From the NCBI RefSeq assembly GCF_029227915.1, contig NC_079880.1, positions 14,776,001 to 14,836,000 on the forward strand: 60,000 bases of DNA, read 5' to 3'. Under the pieces are notes generated by a model. The model did no database searches. It was not told the DNA's origin and worked only from the letters and a program-made list of their open reading frames with translations. Positions within the stretch are counted from its first letter, which is position 1. Every line of letters starts with the position of its first letter. The stretch is from Hydractinia symbiolongicarpus. Taxonomy: Eukaryota > Cnidaria > Hydrozoa > Anthoathecata > Hydractiniidae. Position numbers and translations under genes: made by a program. This document shows positions 31,801 to 46,800 of this stretch, in pieces.

Positions 31801-34800
31801 AGGTCTCTTTACTGATTTTTAAGAAATTTTTATCAATTTATACGAGTGTTTGAGAACCATTGTATTCTGTTTAGAAATGGTTGTGGTGATTCATGTGCAC
31901 TTGAAGGTATTTTTCTAGACATTTAAATATTCCTAAGAAAGATATTTCCTGGGATGTTGTGATTCTGCTTAAGTGGAACCAAATTTTCTTTTTCATTTAT
32001 CTTTCCTGTTCTGTACGACAATATGTAGGTAAAAAATTATGTTGCATTGCAGGACTTATCACAGCTTGTAACTCTATCTGGGCTGTTCTCTAGATCTGCT
32101 ATTTACTGCAGTGGAATTAAGTCTAAGAAGTCTAGTAAATTTTATTTGATATTTTTTTTTCTTAATTAATTATTTGACTTTATTAAAAATTGTTCCAAAA
32201 AACATATTTCCCTTATTATAAAAAGTTAATTTTTTTGTGTCTGGAAAAAACATTGATGTATGTTTTGTTTAATTCATAATTCTTCATTTAAGTTTTCTCA
32301 GTACATGTTAATCTTAGCACAAGTCAGTTTTTGATTTCAAACTTTGTGTTGACCTTATGTAGCAAATATTTTACAGTGTGTCATGTTTCAATAGGTTTAG
32401 CATACGGCTCCTTATGTGGAACAAGCGCGCAGAGTGTTACAAAGGACAGAGGTTTGATGTCAGCTTTAACGGCTGCTCATGAAGTTGCCCACAAGTAAGT
32501 CAGTTTATTTCAATGGGTGTATGTTGATGTCAGTAGTTAAATGCACTCATATCTCACTTTCTGTATTATAGTTATATGGTATAACCATGCCCTGTTACTC
32601 ATGATACATTACAAAACGTCAATTTATATAAGAATTGGATATCAAGAATGTTATTATGCCCCACCGTTTTGTAATTTTACCATGGTTTGCAGTGACAGTA
32701 ATGTCTTTTAGTTAACCTTGAAACAGAGCCTACTTATTATTCAAGATAGGTCTCCTTTTAATAAAACAACTGATTTTAGAACTATTTTAGCATGAGATTT
32801 TCAGATTTTCTTTTGTTCTTGACATGCAATTTTTTATATAAATTGGGATGTATTTTTAGAAAACCTTTTGTAAGTTAGCATGGTGTGCGGAAGTCACCTA
32901 AAATTTGTAAATGAAAACTTTGGACGTTTCTAAAAACATCTAGTTTATATTTAATGACTCATTGTCCCACGCCAATACTTCAGTGTAGTAGAATGGATTT
33001 TGTTATTAATGTATTTGTTAATTATCTATGTTGTATAAATGGACAGACTAAGAAGAGTTTAGCTTAGTGTTGATACGAAAAATACATGGTTACTACTTTC
33101 ATAACACACAAGGTAGAATTTGAAACAGCACTGTGAACAGAAAAATTCAATGTAAAATTAAAGTTCTCATATAATTATCCCATGTGAACAAATTATTTTG
33201 ACAAGAGAAATGAAAGAGGAATGATATTAAGTCTATAGCTTAAAGTTTAATTTGATAATATTGAATTAATTTCTCACGTAGCTAGCTAATGACCTAGGAT
33301 TCGTTGGATTTGATGTTGACTGAATTATAAAAACGCAAAAGAATTAAGACTGGAAATGAGAGAGGAGAAATTTTGTATTATAAAATTGGTGTCACTTTTT
33401 TTCTCATTTTTGATAAAACTGATATCTTACAGCATTTTCATTTTTCATAAACAATTATAGGTAGCTGTGTTGAAGAAAACTTTAGACAGAATACTAACAC
33501 CAAATCTAGTTTAATAGTAAAAAAATTAAAATTGTTAAATTTCTGTTTTAAATTTTTGTTGTTCTTATATGGTATTGTAGTTAAATGTAAATATTTTTTT
33601 CAATTTTTGCAAAAAATATTTTTCCATGCTTAATTACAATTTAAGCTACTATATCAAAAGCATTAACGTGTGTTGCCGACTTTCATATTCCAAATAGTTA
33701 ACAATTTAACCATATAAACCTTGTTTGTTTTTCTGTTAAAGGTTTGTGAAGTTTAAATTAACATTCATTGTTAAGAAATTTAAATGACCAAAGGCTGCCA
33801 GAATAGTATCTTTCTTTGTGTACTTATCATTATAAAGACATTTTAATTTCATTTTTTAATAACATCATTTTGTTCTTTAGTCTGGGTGTAGGCCATGATG
33901 GAACTGATGAATGTCCCGATGGAACAAACATAATGGCTACAGGTTCTGCATCTGGTGCATCTTCATTTCACTGGTCATCGTGTTCATCATCACAAATTTC
34001 ATCTGCTTTAGAGTAAGTGCTTTTAATGGAAGGAAATGTACTATGGTGATTTGTGTAAATTCTGTTTTATAAACCAGAACATATTTTCTCAAGTTATGTG
34101 GATAGAATTTAAATGACATGCTAACAAATAACATACCAAGAAATAACATACCAAGAATTCTAAAATAATCTGTCTTTAGCTTCGATTTAGCAACTATGTT
34201 CCACGTTTTCCTATTTAGGTCAAGTCAATCATACTGTTTTAATGACCAGCCAGCATCATCATTATCAAACTCATCTTTTGAACTTTATGGTACAGTTTAC
34301 AATGCAGAAAAACAATGTCAATATACATTTGGAACTAAGTTTGGAAAATGCGCTTATTATGAGGTGATTTGCTATGTATATCTTATATGGCATACTAATA
34401 TTCTGATATATGTTTAATAAATGTGAAATGAAATAAAAACAAAGCAATAAAAGATGTTGCTACAGGGGCATAAAAATAATCACCTTTAAACCTGTCTACT
34501 TATTAGCACTTTTATTTTTTAAAGAACAAAAGTCAACAAAAAATTCACGCAATCTCTTTGAACATTTCCATAAAAAACTCAAACCTTTGAAAGTAAGCTG
34601 GATCAAGCATGCTTTATGACGTCAATATATTCAAAAAATTATTTTTGTAAAGAAAAAAATATAAAGTTGTTTAGACCTTTTTCTCTCTGTGCACTCTTTC
34701 TTTTTATGTTCGATTGACATTTTTTAATTTGACCCAATCATCTTTCTTTTATTTGTTTCCCTGTCTACCCAAAATGCTATTGATAATAAGTTTCTTCTTG

Positions 34801-37800
34801 TTGTGCTAATAACACAAGCTTGTTTCAAAACGTTTGAAAATATATTTAGCAGTAAACATTAAAAGGGAAGGAAAGCATAGTTATAACTTTCAAAAAGATA
34901 TTATTTTTTCGCTTTATTGACTTGGTTTAATTTTCCTTGCATTAGTCCGGTGTGTGTCAGTTTGGTTGTATGGCTTTATAACATAACCTCATTTTCTGTC
35001 GCTTTGTTTCTATAATAAATTTACTATATCCCAGGTATGTTTTGCAGTATTTTAAACTAAGTATGATGCTTTAAAGGAATAATAAATATGACAGTGGAAG
35101 CTTATTTGAGTCATGCCTTCCGCCAGCAGTTAGTTTACAGAGAAAACACAACATTCAGGAACTAAGTAGTATTTTTTTATTATTTTTTAGTTGAAATATG
35201 AAAATATAATTTTTGGGTTAACTTCTCCCTTAAACAACAAACCAACATTTAAAGTAATTTACAGTTCACGTTATGATTTCAGAGAAATCAATCTGCATGA
35301 CCCCTTTTACATTTAATTACCCTAAGATACAAAAACCAAGATTCGTGCAAGCAGCTGTGCAAGCAGTTATGCGACATTTATGTAAGCAGCTGCTCAGATA
35401 ATCAGCATTTCTGTAAGTAATCAGCAAGTGAGTTTCACCATTCACAATTTAAACAACTTACATTTTACATCAATATATTGAGTAAAGCTTATTATATATA
35501 TCAAGAAAATGGTGTGACAGTAGTGCGTTCAGCTTGTGATTTTAAGGTTTCAGGCTTAAAGTCCCCCACCCTTCCAAATATAGTGTTGTCTGCCCATTTG
35601 AACCCATCTATTGGTCCCGATCCAGCTGTTGTCACAGACAGTATCTCTGGCGGTGAAGTAACATTTACAGTTGGAGGTGAGGAAGAGCCTTTAGGATAGA
35701 ATCCCCAATGGCAATCATGCAAAAGCTGAGTGGGGTGACAACTAACTATGTTTCTTATTTCTAAAGGGTGTGACAGAATAAATCATGCCTACAAGTCATG
35801 TAGGTTACTGTAATATGAAAATAATGGAATTATAGTAAATGTACAAATTTATAGAATCGGTGCGACAAATTATTCTGTCAAGAAAAAGGATCAAGTGGAT
35901 GCATTGCTTTGGCTTATCCACCTGCTCAGGGAACTTATTGTGGACCAAATAAGGTTTGTTAAACTTCCATGATCCTAGCTTCATCCCATTGTTGCCTGCT
36001 TTAAGTGCTAAAACTTTTGTAGTTTAGGCAAATTTTGTTTCCATAAAGTTTATTTTTTAAGAGATTATAAAAAGCCTTATTCGAAGAACTATATTCTCAT
36101 AAATATTTCACATTTCATGTGTAAAATTCTTTGTTTTAATCGCCACCTTTCAGCTAAAAAAGGGTCATTTGAGTTTTAAATGATTTTATAACAAATATTT
36201 ATTAAAAATTATAAACGGAGGTATTTTTTCTTGTCATGAAGTTATGCTTTGAATTTTTTTAAATTCAGTGCTAGCTCTTTACTTTTTTATTTTCTGTATG
36301 AATGAAGGTTGATCCCGGGTCAACTTTGAACATGTTCTCGATTGTTTTTGTTAGGACTTCTACTGTATGGTACATCCAAAAGTAGAAAAATGTATTACTT
36401 TTTCGCTCAAGGCTTAAAAAATAAATCTACTAGAAATTTTAAATTTTTAAGCCCTGTTGCACTTTTTGTGTTTAGTGGTGTATATATGGTGAGTGTGTTC
36501 CAGATGGTACAGCTGCTCCCACACCAGTGCATGGAAGTTGGGGAGAATGGGGAGATTACACTGTGTGTAACCAAGAATGTGGTTTGGGTGTTCAATGGAG
36601 GAATCGATCATGCAACAATCCTGCGTAAGTTGCTTTAACCAGAGCTTTAGAAATGTAGGAGATTCAAAATGTGTTGGCTGATCTTACTGTGTTACAACTT
36701 GTATTTTTGTCTTTATTAAAAACAAGGTTCTGTTGTTTTTCAGGCCTGCCAACGGTGGTGCTGATTGCGTTGGAGATGACAAAGGACATTATAAAACTTG
36801 CAACACTGAGGTAATGCATTTGTATCCATCAAACTGCATTTTGCTACCTTGCGTCTATTAAATTGTGATTGACAATTCCTACCAATCTCACGGCTTCGTG
36901 AAACAAGGCTCTTTGCTCACGATGTTTCGTACTGCATAAATTAAAGCGCAAAATAAGCAAAGGAGAGGAAATGTTCTCAAGGTGCAAGTTTACTATCGGC
37001 ACCATATATTTGAGATTAATTATGTCAAAATCGTTGCGATGAAATAGTTTGATCATCAGTGGCAAAGCGAAATATTGTTATACTTGTCTAAAATTAAATA
37101 TTAGAGGAGATGCACGCTATTAGATGACCACCACGTCACCGTGCATGCAATTCACGAAAGTCGGAAGGATGAACGCTTCGACATTGATTACAGTTTTTTT
37201 TTTTGAACTTGTGACTAAAAAGTTTTAAAGATAAGTGGCCAACAAAAAATAAATATTAATGAATTATTGAAAATGTTTGCGCTTTGAAAATACATTTTTT
37301 TTGTCCACCTTGTAATATCTAGTGCACATTTCCTGTTTTGCAAATCCATTTTGTAAGAAATATTTTTTTAGCCTTGTCCAGCTGATACACCAACATTCCG
37401 ATTGAGTCAATGCCAAGCAATGCAGAAAGACTATACCGATTTCTTTGACGGTAAAACAAAATGATTACTGTTTTATTTTAATAATTGAAAATATAATCTG
37501 TGTAGTGGAATATAAAAAAGTTGTCTTTGAGACAACTCTAAGGATATTATTTCATACATTGTATTTTAAAAGTCACGAGTTCTTTACGCTTTCCTATGTC
37601 CGCTGTATTCTGTATAAACATTCAAACATGCATTATTTTGTTATTGAAACCTTTGGTTATTTGTCTCTGCGAAAGGTAAAAAAATTTCACGAAGTAAGAA
37701 TAATGTAATTAAAATTTTATTTGTGGTGAGGCTGTTCACATTGGAACCAATTATCTCTCAGGTAATCAACCATGCCAGTTGGTGTGTGGATCTGCAACCG

Positions 37801-40800
37801 CTGCTTATTATTTCGGCCCAGTGAAAGATGGAACGAAATGTGTACCAGGAAGTCGATCAAACGATATCTGCATAAAGGGTGAATGCCAGGTGAGGAGATG
37901 TCCAATATTTGCATGATAGCAACCTTGTGGCTGACTACACTATATCTATTCTTTCCAAACAAAACAGCTGTTTTATAGTACAACAAAAATGTTTAAGGAT
38001 TTAGTAATAAATCATTTAACCACTCGAAGGCAGTTTTACTTCATGGGAACAGTTTTTGTCTTGAAAACATGTTTTCAGCTGAAGGTGCTGTCTGTCTTTG
38101 TTTTGTCGTTGGTTTCGGTTTCAAATGATATGTGTTTTGCACATTTGTTAGGAAATTGTGGAAATGGGGAAAAAAATATTGAGGGAGGCGAAAATAAAAT
38201 ATGAATTTTTTAGAAAGATAAATCCTTCAAAAATTATTGTTTAGTTTTAACATCTATCTCTATGCGAATATACTGGTTCAAAGAGATAAAGATATTTCAG
38301 TTTTAAGGGTCTTAAAAGATGTTTCAGAAATCCAAAGCTTTTCGAATGCTGCAAATTTATGCCAGCTAAACAACTGCTTTTAGCGAGACAATAATCCACA
38401 CTCTTACTGGCATGAAGTTTGTTCTCTAATCACATATTTGGAAAAATTAGGTGTTACTATGTCAGTAGTACTGGCTCGTCTGACGTAAACATCTTTTGTT
38501 GCAGCCCGTTGGATGTGATCTGGTATTGAATTCTGGCAACGAATATGATCGATGTAAAGTTTGTAAGGGAGACGGTTCAACATGCCAGTTATACACTGGC
38601 TCTGACATGAATGAATATGCTACACAAGGTATGGTTTTGCTTGCATATCATGTTTTTCATAAAAAAAAAGATTTTGAGTTCTTCTTAGATGTTTCTTAAC
38701 TTCAAGGGAGATTATCCTAAAATTTATGAAGTGTGTTTTATACCTTTTAAATGATTTTCAGATTGATCAATATACTTTTTCAACTTTCTTTTTCAAGTTA
38801 GCAATTGAATGTATTTACCTATAATATCAATCACATGTTAAGAAAGATTGAATTTGTTATTGAAAAAGGATGTAACAGAGATCAGAATTTCCTGCTGTTA
38901 GAAGTTTTGATAAAAAATATTTAAAAACTATACCCTAATAACCGCTACTTTAAATTTCATTTACGATATATATATATTTTTTCATCTTATTTCGTATTTG
39001 TTTTGTATGTTACAGTAATCTATTTGTCATAAAGAAACGCAAAAAAATCTTCGGTTACCTAGTTTCAATTAAATTCTAAAGTAGTTATTTTAACTTGCTT
39101 CACTTTGAATTTACCTTGACATGAAACCTTTAAAATTGATCTTCAGCTCTGGAAAGCTACACTTACTTTCTGATGCAAAACTAAAGTAGTAATGAAATAT
39201 AGCTACCCTGTGCATGATTTTAGGACAATATCACATCACAGATATTCCATCTCAATCTTTGGATATCTCAGTAAAAGAAGTTGGAGGAACTTTTAATTTT
39301 CTTGGTAAGTTATTTGGTCTGTTCTATGTTCAAGTTTCACTATTTTTCATCTTGTGAATTACATATGTTACAAAGATTGTCATCGTCTATTGTTAAATTT
39401 AGGATTCAAAGTTGGCAATGCATCAAATCTTGCGATCGGTTTGCCCAGTTATTCGTCCACCTATGATTTGGACGGAACAAAGATTTATTACGACATGGAA
39501 GGCTGGTATTATCCTGATGAAATTAGAACTGTTGATAGAATTCCTAAGCCAATCAGAGTATACGTGAGTGAAACGTTTTTCTTTCTCATTTAAAAAACAC
39601 AAACAACTGTTGTTATATAAAGTCTTTTAATTCTACCCCACAGCTGGTAAATTTTTATCAAGTCAAATCAGAAGGTGTATCCTGGAAATATTATGGTCCT
39701 GTCACGACAGACTCTGCTCCTCCAACGTACATGTGGCAGCCAACACAGTGGAGAAGTTGCACAAAGTCTTGTGCACGTGGTATGTTGTTTATACTTTCTT
39801 TTATAAAATTGTTGACGTTTGGAGTTGAATTTTCACAAGCGAACAAAAAATCATGGCATATATAAAATATAAAAAAAAGGTAAACACTCTTTCGGGTATT
39901 AATAACAAAACAGTTATTTTGAATTCTTTCCAGTAATAAGTTTTTCCAAGAATAAACACTAAGGACTGTTTCTAGATTTTGGCAAATGATTTCTTGGATA
40001 CCCCAATTTGTTAAAATACGCACGAGGTACACTTTTGAAAATTGCTAACCCCAATTTGTTACTCTCTACAGGTTTGCAAACTCGCCAACTTATCTGTGTT
40101 CGTACCGATGACAACAGTACAGTTAGTAGCGCGCTTTGTAATCATCTCGAAAAGACGAATACAGTGCAACCTTGCAACTTACAAGATTGTCCTCCTCAGT
40201 AAGTTCTTTGTGCTGCATATAAATGAATGAATGAATGAATGAATGAATGAATTTGCTATTATGCTCTGAATTTTTTTTATTTACGTTACTAATACAACAA
40301 ACAACAAACAATCAGTATGAAAAAATCTGATTATTTGATTGGTTTATATTTTATTTTAACTGGGCTTTGTGGAGCCATACTAACCCGTTTGAGAAGTCAT
40401 TTTTTAAATAGTACAATAAAAATGTAAACAAATATAAAAAAATATTTGTTTGCCACAAAGAAAATATAAAAGCCGCTCCCCTAAAACCACCTTTTCGTGC
40501 CAATTCATAAAAATCGTTTCGTAAAAAAATAATTTTGGATTTTAATTTAATCTTAAGAAGCTCTTCTATATTTTATTTAAAAGTGCATAACTTTAAAACT
40601 TGCCGCCGTTGACTTTACCTACGACGGAATTGATGATGGCAAAGACGGAATGCCGTCGTGAATTCAGAGCACTGCTTTCGCATAAAAGTAAATGTTTAAA
40701 ATTTAGTTCACTGCATTTCAGGCTTTTTAAAAATAATCAATACTTGTGGTTTTTTAAGATAAAAAATACTAATGATTTTAGCTTCACCAAGCATAATTTA

Positions 40801-43800
40801 CTTCTTGATAAAGTCGAAAAAATATACCCTCCCTCTTTAAAACGTGTTTATTTTTCCTATAGTTGGCACTTGACAGAATGGACTAAATGTTCAAAATCAT
40901 GCGGCAATGGCTCTCACACTAGACAGTTGTATTGTGCTCAACTCAGTGCAACGGACGGACAAAAAGCTGTGGCAGATACTGAATGTAGTGGAGAGAAGCC
41001 AGTTCTACCTACATTTGAGAGATGTAATGAAATCATGTGCCCTGCTGAGTGGTCCACTACTACTTGGAGTGAAGTAAGTGAAAATGTGTTGACATTCCTC
41101 AAGTAGAAATCCTTTATCGTGAACATCTGATAGATGGCACGGACTCCTAAAGAAACTCTAACAGCGCAAATTTTCAAATTGGACACTACGTAAAACATTT
41201 TGTGTGATCATTTCGACATTGATATTATTAGTGGACGTTTTTTTATTACTAATTTCTGAATTATTTCTACATCAGTTGTATGTTTATTTGGAAGGGGAGT
41301 TGTATATGAATACCGCTGTTTGTGGACTCGTGAAGGAATAATAATATGTCCAAAGGAGACATCTCTTTAAAGCATACAAAATTATCTGCGGATAATAGGG
41401 AAATTCACCAGTACAGCGATAAAAAATTGAGGGAAACATTTTGTTTTTCCAGTGTTCAGTCTCCTGCGGTGGTGGTACAAGAAGTCGAACGTACACATGC
41501 AAACGTATAAATGGTGACGGAAATGTAGTTACTGTGTCCAATCTTGAATGCTCATATGCTACCACGCCCTCCACCACAGAGACGTGCAATGCTGATATTT
41601 TGTGTCCTGTATGGAAAGTTGTTTACTCTGAATGCTCTGTAACCTGTGGAGGAGGTATGCTCTAAGTAATAGTAATGTTTGTGTTCAAAATGACTGCGTA
41701 CAGCGTAATTCTGTGATACCCCTCCTGCAAAAAAATTTGTTATAATGACGGGAAAACCTGTGGGTTTATTATTCATGAGTTTACAACTAGTCTTATATAT
41801 TATTATAGATAACGTATATTCATGTAATTAATCCTGAGGCCTGTTTTTATATTTTCGATGTGATGTAAAACAATAATAGCGACACATTGAAAGCGAAACA
41901 TTAGGAAGTCTTAATCGAAACTGGTCGTTAGCCCGTGGAACAATGTACAAGGATGGCATGTCGTACACATCCAGCCTCGTTTTTTCATGCATCTGTAGCA
42001 CAAAGTGGCGATGTGCTAGTCATTTTGTACAACATGATTACTATAAAAGATAAAAAAAGTGTTGTAATTTATGTGTGCGCGCAAATGCTACCAAATTTTT
42101 ATGAAAAATGAACGTTGTAATAAGACTTAATCGTAGCAATGAAAGTTGTTGTTTTCGTTTGCTTAACAATTAACTAAGCAAGTCAAATGGGAACTCGACA
42201 CAACTTCTCAATGCATGAAATTTAATGAATTTTGATTTTTACAGGCACCAAAACTCCTTCCGTCGTCTGTGGCCTGGACACAAAAGACGAAAAATTAGAC
42301 GATTCGAAGTGTGATGCAACTAAGAAGATTGATATATCAACGTTAGAGAAGAGAATTTGTGGAACAGAATCATGTTCTGAGTATCACTACGTCACAAAGG
42401 AAAGCACGTGCAGTGTCACGTGTGGTGCTGGTATGTTTATGTTTATATGAGCTGGAAACTAAAATTAGAATTTTTGAAAATCAGCTCAATGGAACAAGAA
42501 TCGATTTGAAAGAGATTGGACAGACATATAAACCTGGAATTTAAAATCTTAGGATAAAGCGGATAGGTCAAAATAAGTCTTTGATTAAGTTGAATTGTTT
42601 TGAAGTGATCAGTTTTTATTTATCTACAATTGAGTGATACCTGAGGAAAAAAATTCTCGCAGGAAGAAAATTTCGTAAGTTATCCTCGAATTTGCAAAAT
42701 AAATTCTCGCAAAAGATTTAATTTCTGGCAATTCGCAAAATTAAATACTCACGAAAAATTTAAATTTTACAAATTCGCGAAACTAAACTCTTGCAAAAAT
42801 CTTTTTTTTCTATTCGCGAAATTAAATCCTCGCGTAAATTTCTTTCCCTAAGGTAATGTTATCTCTACCTTATCTCTACCTGTGTTAAAACCTTTTCGCA
42901 AAAACGTTTTTGAAACGGAATTTCTCTTTGAGAGAATTAATATTGGCGAAATTATCAATTTCTGATGTTTAACGAGAATTAAATTTAAAATAGTGGGATT
43001 TAATGAAGTTTTTTGTCTTTTTGTAAAATTTTCAAAAAGAATTACGTGGCACTCATGTCATAGATTTAAAGAGAGCTTTGAACTCCAACTGCAGCGGTAA
43101 TTGAAGTTAACAGTTTTTTAAATCTATTATATAAGTGATTCGTACTTCGGAGGAAAGAAATGAGTGTAAATAGTTTTACAAAAAAGAAAAAAAATCAAAT
43201 ATCTCAAATTTAAAAAATTGCGAGTTTTTTAATAAATTTCATCGAGACCAAGTTTTGCGAATTCAACAAAAAACTACATTTTTCACCTCGTACGTTTCTT
43301 CCGGGCTAAACATTTCTACATTCACTTCTATCTTTAACTATACCTTATTCCATGAAATTAACGAGTCATGAAATTAACAATTAAATTAACGGTCATGAAA
43401 TTAACGCGGTTCAATGAAACTATTTTGAAAAAGGTATTTAATTAACGCGGTTGAGCAAGGTTGCTTTCAAAAATGCATTTAATTAACGCGAATTTCAGAA
43501 TATGCGATATCACTCGAAGCAAAAATTACGGCAACAGTCGAATACAAGGTAGTGAAGCGGTCTCCTCTATTACAAGGCGGTTTGGAAATCGAAATAAAAG
43601 TTCTGTTGTTTGGAAAGACAATGTTAAAAATTTGCTTTCAGTTATTTTAAAAATATTACCACTTATCTGTTCAATCATGTCATGAACAAGCGAGTTTGTT
43701 CTAGGCTACGTTTCGACAGCTACAACTATCGACGTCGACGACAGCTGTAGCTGTCATCAACCTAGCCTAGAATAAACTCGCTTGTTCATGACATGGTCAT

Positions 43801-46800
43801 ATCTATATTATTCAATGCTTTCAGTTAATTTTCCGCTTGGATCAGAGAATGAAGAAGAAAAAACAGCTATTTAGAAAAGATCGCTAAAAAAGAGAACACC
43901 GTTGAGCTAGCGCCCGATATAAAAGGCAACAAATTAACAGTATTTTAATTAACAGTCATTAAATTAACAATAAATTTAATTAACGGTCATTAAATTAACA
44001 CTACATTTAATTAACGGTCATTAAATTAACGCAAAATTTGAAAGACTGCGTTAATTTCATGACTCGTTAATTTCATGGAATAAGGTAAACTAATATTTTT
44101 AAACCCTAGGATTAATGACTGTAACAGTGGAATGTCAAAATAAACGTGATGCAACAGTCGTCGATGATTCATTCTGTGCACACTCAGTAAAACCTACACC
44201 GTCTGCTACCAAGGAATGCAGTGCTGGAGTTTGTCCTGTTAAGCATGTGTGGAAGACCAAGTATTCTGAATGCTCGAAATCATGTGGTGGTGGTAAGTGT
44301 CTTGTAGATATGTGTCAGTTGATTATTACAAAGCTGCCAAGGAGGGCGTGGGAGGGGGGTGTGGTCGTAATAAAAGGAGGAAAGGTAATTTAGTGTGCCA
44401 AAACCATTAGTTTGGAAAATGTAATCCTTGGGAATAGTATTATAACATATAGTATCTACAACCAAAAAAAACAGTAAAATATGTTTTAATTCAATAGGGG
44501 CTTGTTCTACCCTGACTTCTTAAAATTCTGATCTTCAATCTTTAACTTTCCAACAGTCTCTGCACATTAAAAAACTGAAAATTAACAAATAGAGAGAGAG
44601 TCCAAAAAAATTCAAGGTCTTCTATATTACTAATTAAATTTTTGTCTGTACCCATTTAGGAACGAAATCTCTTATTGTCTACTGCGTTAAAGAAGATACC
44701 ACGACTGCTGTAGATGATCTGTTGTGTGACGCTGCCACCAAACCAGCACCTGCCACAGAACCGTGCGCCGAAACAGCTTGTCCCATCGTATACAAGTGGA
44801 CTGTTACGTACGGGGAGTGTTCAGTTACATGTTCGACAGGTTAGTAGAGAAAACTGGCGAAAATATTTTTCAATCTCCATAAACATTTTTTAAATGGTGA
44901 AAATTGTTATCATTTTTCTTTTGGATTTGCAGTCTCAGGAATTTTGTTGTTACGCCATTTTACGATATTTCACAACATGTTACGACATGCTACTACGATA
45001 CAATAACTTATTTTAGTTCGTTGCTTTTTTATCCAATCGCAAGAGTCATTATTTTATTGTATCGTCAGAAAACATTTTTACTGCGTTCAGTGGCTATTTT
45101 TTTTTTATAAAAATCATGGCAACTCTTTAAAACCATGCCATTTTCATCAGAACTTTTTTTACAACCTGGTAATTTTAATAGTTAGGACTGCATTCCATTC
45201 AAACGTTTATAGTCACAGCTTTCTGCGTTCGATATTCGCAATCTCGATTACATTAAAGATGGCAGTGTTTTCTGGCTTGAAATTGGTTGTTAAAAAACTT
45301 GATTTGTCTTAACTTTCAAGACTTTTAAAATATCGCCAGTAAAAAAAATATTTTGTGCATGCACAGAAACAAAAAGTTGGGAGTTGCGTCCAAATTTGGA
45401 TAAATTCTGAAGACAGTCAGTGGGGTTTGAAATTAGCTACATTAAATATTGTTGAAAGAGTTGTCCGTCTGCAAACGCAGGGAAAATTATTTAAGGCTTA
45501 AGTGGCATAAGAAACGCTGCTGCCAAGTACGCCTTTTGGAAAGCAGCTGTTGATATTCACGTGTCGCGAAGTTGTCTGAAACTGCAATTTAAATCAGTGT
45601 ATCTAGAAACTATATCAGCCTCAGGGAACCTTGAATGCAATGTTGAACTTTCAACATTGGGAATTTGATAGAATATTCTCCTATATTTACCAACGTTGTT
45701 CTATATAATATATCATTGACAACTCTTTGCTCCACAGGAAAGCAAACCGCGGGAGCTGTCTGTATTCGCGAGAACGACGCAGCAACAGTTGAAGACCCCT
45801 TGTGTGTAAATTTGACCAAACCTGTGTTGGTGGATAAAGTATGCGACATGGGTGACTGTCCACCCACTTATGCATGGAAACATGTCTTCTCCGAATGCAG
45901 TGTGAGCTGTGGGACTGGTAAGATATAGTGTTTTGAAAATATAAGTTGTAAATATTTCTTTGTGAAGGTTTAAGGTATGGTGAAGGGTGCTGTTGTTAAT
46001 CTAATCTATCAGATTTGCATGAACGATATCCCGACCTTTTGATTTTGATAAACTACACTTTTTATGAACATTCTTTAATTTTGAAAATCGTAAAAAATAT
46101 TGCTAACATTTTAAATAATTGCTAAACAATTGAGAGGTATAAATGGTCGAAAATTAAACGATTTGTTTGGCAAATTATTGATGAAATAACGAAAAATTTT
46201 CCATGATGCGAATTACAAATTTGACGTTAAACAGTCATTGAAAGGACAAAGTAGATGGAAGCAACACCTATACAAATACGTAAACTCAAAACTTTAAAAG
46301 TATATCTTAAATAGTCAATGTTTAAGGCGAAGTGCAAAGTAGACAGTGTCTATTTTTACCATTGACGATACGATGAAATGTGGGAAAGATTTTCCACAAC
46401 TATATGCTTAAGATTGTAGATTCTGGTGTGTGTTGTATCTGCTGTTCTTTCATCTTGGTTAGGTGTTGTCACCAGTAATACATGAAAATAAACTTGTTTA
46501 GCTACATGAAATAAAAAATGGCGAAAGTTTTTTGATTTTTTTACAGATCTATAGCGCAACAGCAGACCTGTACCAAACTATTCACCTCGATTTTATTGGT
46601 TCTCTTATTTTTTAACCTTTTTGCCTGTTTTGTTAGGTAAGCAGACATCGTCAGTGGTGTGTGTTCGAGACACAGATGAGGCAGAGATGAGCAATGACAT
46701 GTGTGATGCGTCCACAAAACCTGTTGCAGTTACTAAGGCCTGCTCGCTTGAACCGTGTCCGCAGAAACACGATTGGAGAGCTACACACGGTGAATGTGTT

